A stretch of 64,000 nucleotides of DNA from Paenalicyclobacillus ferrooxydans. GTDB taxonomy: Bacteria; Bacillota; Bacilli; Alicyclobacillales; Alicyclobacillaceae. A model generated the notes under the pieces. That model was not told the origin of the DNA. It was given only the letters and a program-made list of their open reading frames with translations, and made no database searches. Shown here piece by piece: positions 58,653 to 64,000 of the stretch. The DNA lies in assembly GCF_001399675.1 (NCBI RefSeq), contig NZ_LJCO01000008.1:310001-374000 (forward strand). Direction: 5' to 3'. A program made the translations under genes and the position numbers. Every line of letters starts with the position of its first letter. The first letter of the stretch is position 1.

Positions 58653-59645
58653 TTGAACGAGAGTGTTTTGCGTGGATTCTGCCATCGTTCACGGGAGTGG
58701 TCGCGTGCCACACGTGGTATGGAACTGTTTGAGATGGCCGCTACGGATTTGCGCGAGTTCGCCGACGCTGACTCTGGATTCTTTGTATATCGGAAACGGG
58801 TTCTGACAAACGGCGTAACGCCGCAAAATCCGACTGTCTACGCATCGTGGGGTGTGTTTGCAAGCGATGAAGAACGATTGCAAGCCGATGTTGACCAAGC
58901 ACTAGGTCAGATGGAGTTGCTACATCCGCTCATGGAACGATGGATGCTAATTGAGGGTATGCCATTCGACTTGCAAGAAGCATGGAAAGAATACGGATTG
59001 CTCGAAGTTGGAATCTGGCCTCTGGTTTCACGTGAGCAAATGATCGGAGCGATTGTTGTCGCACGTACAAAGCCCGCAGATCGGGTGTCTGTCGTAACGG
59101 CAACCGCACTGATGGATTCCTGCGCTGCACAGGTGTCGTTGGCACTTGACTTCATTCTAACAGGAAGAATCGCGGAGGAAGCGAGTCACCGTGACCTCCT
59201 TACGGGATTGTTCAACCGCCGAGGTTTAGAAGCACAAGTCCCTCAATTATTACAGGACTGCGAGGCTTCTGGCAACCAGCTTGTGTTTGGTTTGCTGGAT
59301 ATGGATGACCTGAAACAGGTTAATGACACGGAAGGTCATCCGTCGGGGGACAATGCACTACGGCAAATAGCTGGTATCATTAGTCGGAACGTACGAGTTG
59401 GTGATCTGGTGGCTCGATTTGGTGGAGATGAGTTTGCCGTGCTCATGCAGTACGACAAGGCCAACCCATTTGCCGCTATGGAGAGGATTCGGCGGGCAGT
59501 TGAGGAACAGTCGGACGGGCTTTCGGTTAGTGTAGGAGGGGCCGTGTGGGGAATCGAAGGTGACTCCTTGGAGGAATGCTATGCGATAGCCGATGAACGA
59601 CTATACGAATGCAAGCAGCTTGCAAAGGTGAATATGAGCGTATAG
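58653..59645 (+). CDS. GAF-like diguanylate cyclase
   Basis: A 330-residue protein from TTG 58653 behind AAGGGGGTGA. Residues about 30-165 look like a GAF-type sensor (FADADSGFFVYRKR; VGIWPLVSREQMIGAIVVAR). The C-terminal GGDEF domain has the metal site LLDMDDLKQVNDTEGHPSGD and the intact active site RFGGDEFAVL. RVGD five residues before GGDEF is a consensus product-inhibition site. It makes cyclic di-GMP. Unlike the first cyclase it has no TGGCAC promoter. Confidence 0.9.
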   Translation: MNESVLRGFCHRSREWSRATRGMELFEMAATDLREFADADSGFFVYRKRVLTNGVTPQNPTVYASWGVFASDEERLQADVDQALGQMELLHPLMERWMLIEGMPFDLQEAWKEYGLLEVGIWPLVSREQMIGAIVVARTKPADRVSVVTATALMDSCAAQVSLALDFILTGRIAEEASHRDLLTGLFNRRGLEAQVPQLLQDCEASGNQLVFGLLDMDDLKQVNDTEGHPSGDNALRQIAGIISRNVRVGDLVARFGGDEFAVLMQYDKANPFAAMERIRRAVEEQSDGLSVSVGGAVWGIEGDSLEECYAIADERLYECKQLAKVNMSV

Positions 59646-59703
59646 ATTTCACGAGAAGAACTCGGTAAACTGGAGATATATTGCAGTGGACGGCGGTGAC
59701 GTG

Positions 59704-59934
59704 ATGAGTTTGACAGATGAGTTGAGAGTATATTGTATCCAATGTAGGCAGTTGCGCGAGAAAAATGACCTTCATCGGGTTTTTCAGACAGGGTTTCATC
59801 AGAGCAATGGCGTGAACTATCACATGGCCACCTGCAACACATTATGTAATTTCCACAAAATGGTCGGGGGGCGCCTAACCCTCGCAGTACAGAGTAGTTT
59901 TCGTGCCCTAAGGCGGACGGAACTATGCTGCTGA
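59704..59934 (+). CDS. Small Cys-rich protein, possible zinc-binding
   Basis: A 76-residue protein from ATG 59704 (GGCGGTGA upstream). It contains YCIQCRQLREKNDLH and HMATCNTLCNFHKMV, giving a C-x2-C...C-x3-C-x2-H arrangement that suggests one small zinc site. No family recognised. It overlaps the next gene by 10 nt. Could be a DNA-binding or regulatory peptide. Confidence 0.5.
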   Translation: MSLTDELRVYCIQCRQLREKNDLHRVFQTGFHQSNGVNYHMATCNTLCNFHKMVGGRLTLAVQSSFRALRRTELCC

Positions 59935-60410
59935 ATATCGCGCTCGGTTTCGTTCTGCCTTGGATTCTTGGTGCCTTTCTCTATCGCAATCATCCTCTTA
60001 CAGTCCTCACAGTGGCCCCTTTTGCCTCCGTTGTATCATTCTTGATTAACGCTGTTGGATTCGGCTTGGAATGGTGGAATCTGGCCCCATACACGCGCAT
60101 AGAGACGTTTTCTGCATTGCCGCTCAACATGGGCTTGTATCCGGTTCTAGGGTGCTGGTGCATTGTATTGATTCGGCGATTCGGACGGTCGCTGTCTATG
60201 GTACTGGTTTTCTCAATAAGCACTACACTGCTCGAAGGCTTTGCCGTTTTTATTGGGCACGCAAGCTACGGGAACGGCTGGAACCTCGCGTGGACGTTCA
60301 TTTCGTACTTGGTTGCATATGTGGTCGTGTATAAGTTTTACACGCTCATTCGGCATGTTCTGATGGAAGTCGGGTCAAAATACGAGACGTCGACTCGGTT
60401 CGACAGATGA
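59925..60410 (+). CDS. CBO0543-family-like small polytopic membrane protein
   Basis: A 161-residue protein with about four to five hydrophobic segments and a basic C-terminal tail. Features such as LYRNHPLTVLTVAPFASVVS and LGFVLPWILGAF resemble small membrane proteins of the CBO0543 type common in Bacilli, often linked to sporulating species; the match is from memory. ATG 59925 follows GGCGGA and lies inside the previous gene. Confidence 0.55.
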   Translation: MLLNIALGFVLPWILGAFLYRNHPLTVLTVAPFASVVSFLINAVGFGLEWWNLAPYTRIETFSALPLNMGLYPVLGCWCIVLIRRFGRSLSMVLVFSISTTLLEGFAVFIGHASYGNGWNLAWTFISYLVAYVVVYKFYTLIRHVLMEVGSKYETSTRFDR

Positions 60411-60473
60411 CCGAATTCAAAGCTGATACGATAAGTCGGTGCCAAACAAATACCGAGTAAATGGGGTAAGGTT

Positions 60474-60623
60474 TTGGGGGATTTATCACCACGAGAGTAT
60501 GTTTTGATGCGCTTAAAAGAAGCGAAACTACCGATAGATGTGGTCGAAAAGATTTTGAAGCAGCTTGAATTCGATGAACTATCAGAGGAAGAACGGGAGG
60601 AAATTTTGAATAATGAAGGCTGA
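60474..60623 (+). CDS. Small acidic helical protein (49 residues)
   Basis: A short gene from TTG 60474, four bases behind GGGGTAAGG. It reads LSPREYVLMRLKEAKLPIDV followed by a Glu/Asp-rich helix (KILKQLEFDELSEEEREEIL). Entirely helical in appearance. Regular codon structure and a good ribosome binding site support it. No family recognised; small acidic helical proteins may bind larger regulators. Confidence 0.45.
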   Translation: MGDLSPREYVLMRLKEAKLPIDVVEKILKQLEFDELSEEEREEILNNEG

Positions 60624-60840
60624 CTACGAGTTGCGCACATAGTGAATGTGAATCCCTGAACGCCCTTTCGGCCACGGTCACTTTAAGGACGTTCGGAGTT
60701 TAAGATTGATTGACCCTGATAAGTTTACTTGGTAAAGTACCAGTTTCCAAGGGATGATTTCCGTGTTGTTGGAATCTCTCCTGAGACGGTATCTTTCCAA
60801 CTGGATATGCCTTTCTCCCACAACTACACCACATCGAAGG

Positions 60841-61167
60841 TCATGGAAATTCAGAAGCATGTTCCTTCCCGCACTCGCAAACGTAACGGGTAGCAGGTAT
60901 CACTTTGACAACCGTGGTCACGCTACTGTCGATTGGCTCGGCCCGTTCGGGAACCCACGTTGGCGGCATCAATTGGACGCCGTTCTCGTGGAAGGGGAAC
61001 TGAACAGTGATGCGACCGTTCTCCGTTTCACACTTGCGCCACTTTCCGTAATATTTGATCACGTTGTGAGACGATGAGGACTCGACGTAATATACGAAAT
61101 CGGTGCTTCGACCGTCCTGAGGGTGCCCGATAATCCTGTACCATCTGAAAGGTTGTTGTTTGCCCAT
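60841..61167 (-). CDS. Hypothetical 108-residue protein
   Basis: A minus-strand gene whose ATG follows GGGAGGGATGTGA. The protein starts MGKQQPFRWYRIIGHPQDGR and ends with RYVCECGKEHASEFP, a possible half zinc site (C-x-C...H). No family recognised. It is divergent from the deacetylase gene at 61271. The strong ribosome binding site supports it as real. Confidence 0.55.
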   Translation of the reverse strand: MGKQQPFRWYRIIGHPQDGRSTDFVYYVESSSSHNVIKYYGKWRKCETENGRITVQFPFHENGVQLMPPTWVPERAEPIDSSVTTVVKVIPATRYVCECGKEHASEFP

Positions 61168-61270
61168 TCACATCCCTCCCGCGCCATTACGTGTTTCGAA
61201 CATTCTCAATCAAGTATGTGTGGACAATTTTAACATATCCACAAGCCGATTGGGATAACCTTACATAATT

Positions 61271-61942
61271 GTGTGGTGGTTTTTCGTGTTACAAAGTAGA
61301 TTGCTGATTCGAGTTGCTGCTGTCATATCCTGCGGCATTTTGTTTTTGACATTGGGTCTTGTGAATACAAAACCTGTTCAAGCCGGGCAAAAGGTTCTGT
61401 ACCTGACTTTCGACGATGGGCCGGGCGCGGTTTACACGCCTCAAATCCTTAACGTATTGCGTCGTGAGCACGTTCATGCCACCTTTTTTGTTCTTGGGTA
61501 TCGGTGCCGTGAATTACCTGCAATTGTTCGCCGAATTAAGCGAGAGGGGCACGAAATCGGAAGTCATGGATATGATCATAGGAATTTGACCCACGCGCCA
61601 GAATCTGTGGTCAAATCCGAAATCAAAATGGCTGACACAGCCATCGTTGCAGTGACCGGGCACAAGCCTTTGTACTATCGCCCCACATATGGGGGTATAG
61701 ATCGTCGAGAAATACCCGTCATCCGAAAAATGGGGCACCCTGTTGTGTTCTGGACAGTGGATTCTTTGGACTGGAAAGCGAAGTCGGCTGCGAACATTGT
61801 GCATAATGTTGAAAGAAACGCAGGGCCGGAGTCGATTGTATTGTTTCATGACGGAATCAGTCAAAGCCAATTAACAGTTCGAGCATTACCGGACATTATT
61901 CGTTACTACAAAGCGAAGGGATATGCTTTCCGAATTCTGTAA
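61271..61942 (+). CDS. Polysaccharide deacetylase (NodB-type), membrane-anchored
   Basis: A 223-residue carbohydrate esterase family 4 protein. An N-terminal hydrophobic segment (VAAVISCGILFLTLGLVNTK) is a signal or anchor. The catalytic motifs are TFDDGPG (MT1), GSHGYDHRNLTH (MT2), YRPTYGG (MT3), DSLDWK (MT4) and LFHDGI (MT5). It deacetylates N-acetyl sugars in peptidoglycan or related polymers outside the cell, which could modify the wall during mating or sporulation. Start GTG 61271 is uncertain because no ribosome binding site is visible; GTG 61286 is an alternative. Confidence 0.9.
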   Translation: MWWFFVLQSRLLIRVAAVISCGILFLTLGLVNTKPVQAGQKVLYLTFDDGPGAVYTPQILNVLRREHVHATFFVLGYRCRELPAIVRRIKREGHEIGSHGYDHRNLTHAPESVVKSEIKMADTAIVAVTGHKPLYYRPTYGGIDRREIPVIRKMGHPVVFWTVDSLDWKAKSAANIVHNVERNAGPESIVLFHDGISQSQLTVRALPDIIRYYKAKGYAFRIL

Positions 61943-62076
61943 CCCCGAATGGTGTGGGTGACATACATAATTTACCGCACAACTTCCGTAACCTCCACCG
62001 TGTCCTCTCCGTCTACATCACTGACAACGGCCATGAGAGCCGAAATCTGCATAACCATTGGGAGGATGAATTAGCA

Positions 62077-62925
62077 GTGAAAAATAAAGCTGCTGTAATT
62101 GGAGTAATCGCTGCCGGAGCCATCGCTTCACAAGGTCTAATGCCAGTTGTAGCGCACGCTTCCACGCAGGTCGCATATGCGCCTACGACAATTTCTGTGA
62201 CAGGGCAAGCAACCCTACAACCTGAGCACGTTGTCGCAAACGATCCTTGGTCAGGAAAACTGACAAGTTGGGTGCCTGTCTACTATTTGCAAGAGGCATT
62301 GAAATCAGTTGGAGTGCAAGCAACGTGGAATGGCAACTCGTTGGACATCGGTACAACCCCCAACGGGTGGGAGGTGAATGTGGCCGGGGCACCGTCCGTT
62401 GGAAATCCACCCGCAGGACAAATGCAATTCTCTATCGGCGCGGTGCAGGATGAATTTTTGAGGGCACCCAAGTTAGTTGCGAAAGACCCGGCAAGTGGCG
62501 TTGATACGACTTATATCCCAGTCTATTACGCTGACTTATTCTTGCAGCAGCGATTGTTCATGGGAGCGTCTTGGAGTGGTTCGCAGTGGAGCTTGGCACC
62601 GCAGACGGTAGTGCCGAAGGGTCAATCGTTTGTGGTCACATCACCTACGAATCTTGAAAGTGTAAAACCCGGACAGACAATTGAAATCAGTGGTCGTTTA
62701 GCGTCGGACTTTTACAACGATGCCATTTCCGCCGACTTGTCATCGGGAGTCACACATGGTTCAAGCCTTCTGAAGCACACACAAATGCAGACAGACGGTG
62801 CAGGAATGTTCAGTGAGTCGTTCACACTCCCTGCGAACCTTAAACCCGGTACAGAGGTCGCTTTGACCTTTGAGATTCAAGTTCATAGCGGGCCTACAAA
62901 AACAATCGATCTCAAAATATCGTAA
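62077..62925 (+). CDS. Secreted protein with CuAO-like module, paralogue of the gene at 23153
   Basis: A 282-residue exported protein from GTG 62077 behind GGAGGATGAA. Signal peptide to about residue 28 (VVAHA-S), then two modules with the same motif as the 23153 protein: SWVPVYYLQEALKSVGVQAT and a more divergent second copy (YIPVYYADLFLQQRLFMGAS). The C-terminal about 100 residues are Ig-like (SPTNLESVKPGQTIEISGRL to VALTFEIQVHSG). Likely a cell-wall or spore-surface protein. It ends at a bidirectional terminator. Confidence 0.75.
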   Translation: MKNKAAVIGVIAAGAIASQGLMPVVAHASTQVAYAPTTISVTGQATLQPEHVVANDPWSGKLTSWVPVYYLQEALKSVGVQATWNGNSLDIGTTPNGWEVNVAGAPSVGNPPAGQMQFSIGAVQDEFLRAPKLVAKDPASGVDTTYIPVYYADLFLQQRLFMGASWSGSQWSLAPQTVVPKGQSFVVTSPTNLESVKPGQTIEISGRLASDFYNDAISADLSSGVTHGSSLLKHTQMQTDGAGMFSESFTLPANLKPGTEVALTFEIQVHSGPTKTIDLKIS

Positions 62926-62934
62926 CAGATGAAA

Positions 62935-62963
62935 CAGGGCAGCCACGTTGCATGGCTGCCCTG
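62935..62963. terminator. Bidirectional terminator between convergent genes
   Basis: CAGGGCAGCCA pairs perfectly with TGGCTGCCCTG, followed by AACTTTT on the plus strand and preceded by A's on the other. It separates the secreted-protein gene from the two YjcZ-like genes. Confidence 0.9.
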
Positions 62964-62968
62964 AACTT

Positions 62969-63070
62969 TTAGTACCCGCCACCGCCAGCAGGTGCAATCA
63001 AGACAAACAGAACGAAAATAATCAGGAACACAACTGCCCAACGAGTGTAGCCGCCAAATGCGCCACCCAT
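62969..63070 (-). CDS. YjcZ-like small Gly-rich membrane peptide (33 residues)
   Basis: A gene shorter than usual ORF cut-offs, with ATG at 63070 behind AAAGGAGTG. The peptide begins MGGAFGGYTRWAVVFLIIFV and ends PAGGGGY: Gly-rich ends around one hydrophobic helix, the pattern of YjcZ-type sporulation peptides in Bacilli. Its neighbour at 63101-63238 shares the first half almost exactly. Function of YjcZ peptides is not settled; they are found in spores or forespore membranes. Confidence 0.7.
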   Translation of the reverse strand: MGGAFGGYTRWAVVFLIIFVLFVLIAPAGGGGY

Positions 63071-63100
63071 TGATTTCACTCCTTTCAGAAGCTGCGTTTC

Positions 63101-63238
63101 TTAATAGCCGCCCATTCCGCCGCCAGCACCTGCTCCGCCGCCAAAGCCGCCGCCGTAGCCCGGTACAAGCAAGAAGAACAACACAAAGATGATCAGGAAA
63201 ACGACTGCCCATTGTGTGTAGCCGCCAAATGTTCCCAC
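63101..63238 (-). CDS. YjcZ-like small Gly-rich membrane peptide (45 residues)
   Basis: GTG at 63238 behind GAGGAGG. The N-terminal part FGGYTQWAVVFLIIFVLFFL matches the neighbouring peptide (FGGYTRWAVVFLIIFVLF); a longer tail, PGYGGGFGGGAGAGGG and onward, is Gly-rich. Tandem copies suggest a duplication. Both support a spore-forming host. Confidence 0.7.
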   Translation of the reverse strand: MGTFGGYTQWAVVFLIIFVLFFLLVPGYGGGFGGGAGAGGGMGGY

Positions 63239-63520
63239 TGTAAAACCTCCTCAATTCTGATTGGACTTACCGTGTAGCATACGTTTCGCATGGCGAAGAA
63301 GCGTGGGCCAATCACTTGAGACATTTGATGGGGAGGGGTATTGCACTAGTTTTTCTATTTGACTTTTGTCTAGTAAGTTCGAATGGTTGTCCAGTTCATG
63401 AATACATTTTGATTTGAAGACAGAACACGTCGATAGAGATGAGCAATCCAGCTTGCCCGACTAATTTCCCCGGTTGTTTTATTGGGGATGTAGAGTGGAG
63501 TCTTTGATTTGAGGTGAAAT

Positions 63521-64000
63521 ATGGCGAAATTTTTAGGAATTATCCTGATCGCTCTCGTTGTCACAATCGATAACGCACTTCTCGCGGGTTTATTGTTGCC
63601 CACCTCCAGTCGAGTACAAAAGCGAAGCATTCTAATGATTGTGGGGGTTCTCCTTGGTATTGCACAGATTGTTTTAGCTGCAAGCGTAGATAAATTGTTA
63701 GACCACTTGATTTTTCGTGCGTTAGCAATTGTTCTTCTCGGGTGGATGTGTATTCGGACGTTGGGGGTGCAATCGAATCGGAGTGATGTTTCATGGAGAA
63801 CGGTTTTGAAGTTATGGTTATATACCGTATTTGGTAATTTGGACAATATGATTTGGCTCGGGTCAGATGAAGGGAGATCGCTTCTGGCTAATTGTTGCAT
63901 CATTTGGCACGATTCCTGTTTTCGTAAGTCCGCGCGGGGATAAATTGGATGCGATTATACAAACTGCTTTACAGCAGTTATTCAAAAGTCAAACACCACA
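63521..64000 (+). pseudogene. TerC/YjbE-like membrane protein gene, frameshifted and cut by window edge
   Basis: From ATG 63521 behind GAGGTGA the frame reads VTIDNALLAGLLLP, further helices and GNLDNMIWLG, matching the two D-N motifs of TerC-like metal-transport membrane proteins. Near 63855-63865 the sense moves to the next frame, which continues MKGDRFWLIVASFGTIPVFV to the window end without a stop, while the original frame ends at 63943. Either the gene is broken or the sequence has a one-base error. TerC-like proteins are linked to manganese export or tellurite resistance. Confidence 0.65.

Noticed and set aside
1-64000. CRISPR arrays, rRNA or tRNA genes
   Set aside because: No regularly spaced direct repeats with unique spacers were seen; the 21-bp iterons and 11-bp repeats have other explanations. 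No rRNA-like or tRNA-like sequence was recognised, but a dedicated search could not be run.

Overview
The window looks like the backbone of a large conjugative plasmid from a spore-forming member of the Bacillota, most likely an Alicyclobacillaceae-type organism. The evidence is strong Gram-positive ribosome binding sites with many TTG and GTG starts, Gram-positive T4SS proteins (PrgI-like, VirB4, VirD4), two small Gly-rich YjcZ-like sporulation-type peptides, and secreted proteins with twin copper-amine-oxidase-like N-terminal modules. The genus is inferred. A plasmid rather than a chromosomal element is supported by an initiator-like gene carrying in-gene iterons, an actin-type partition pair (parM/parR) and an MNT-HEPN toxin-antitoxin pair. 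No relaxase, rRNA, tRNA or CRISPR array was recognised.

Layout. 1-2.5 kb: two XRE regulators with three shared TCGCA-N3-TGCGA operators, a winged-helix replication-type protein with seven 21-bp iterons inside its gene, and an ArpU-like HTH protein. 3.1-9.5 kb: T4SS operon (two pilin-like proteins, PrgI-like, a split VirB4, VirB6/TrbL-like). 9.5-11.9 kb: decayed sequence and two broken insertion sequences. 12.1-22.1 kb: an AT-richer biosynthetic island with a ferritin-like diiron enzyme, a 22-codon peptide gene missed by ordinary ORF cut-offs, a cobalamin-type radical SAM RiPP maturase, a DUF5825-like partner, an SDR, an MFS exporter, a prolyl oligopeptidase, a CapA-like protein and an M29 aminopeptidase. 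It ends against a truncated tyrosine recombinase. 23-39.3 kb: secreted proteins, a diguanylate cyclase, a lytic transglycosylase and a full Tad/Flp pilus locus. 39.5-44.3 kb: MNT-HEPN, parMR, a possible RusA-like protein, and a winged-helix protein behind a nested inverted repeat that could be oriT. 44.4-47.2 kb: arsenic operon. 47.4-54.2 kb: UvrD-type helicase, YdjM-like membrane protein, VirD4 coupling protein with a C-terminal zinc ribbon, S1-domain protein. 54.4-58.3 kb: Pycsar-type defence pair and a PaeR7I-like restriction-modification pair. 58.6-64 kb: second diguanylate cyclase, small proteins, a polysaccharide deacetylase, a secreted CuAO-module protein, the YjcZ-like pair and a frameshifted TerC-like gene at the edge.

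The strongest new observation is a shared promoter architecture. Eleven sites have two TGGCAC-type hexamers exactly 11 bp apart and a TAnnnT-type -10 exactly 27 bp after the start of the second hexamer, usually with a G two bases before it. They stand in front of the T4SS operon (with an overlapping divergent copy), the Tad operon (two sites), parMR, the helicase, the S1 protein, a diguanylate cyclase and other backbone genes. None was found in front of the biosynthetic island, the ars operon, the defence genes or the toxin-antitoxin pair. This reads as a plasmid-wide regulon that ties transfer, pili, partition and DNA processing to one activator. The ArpU-like protein at 1806 is the best candidate regulator in the window.

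The biosynthetic island appears to be an undescribed RiPP pathway: a very short basic leader with a Cys/His-containing tail, modified by diiron and B12-radical-SAM enzymes, exported by an MFS protein and flanked by three peptidase or CapA genes. All functions are read from sequence motifs only; no database search was run.
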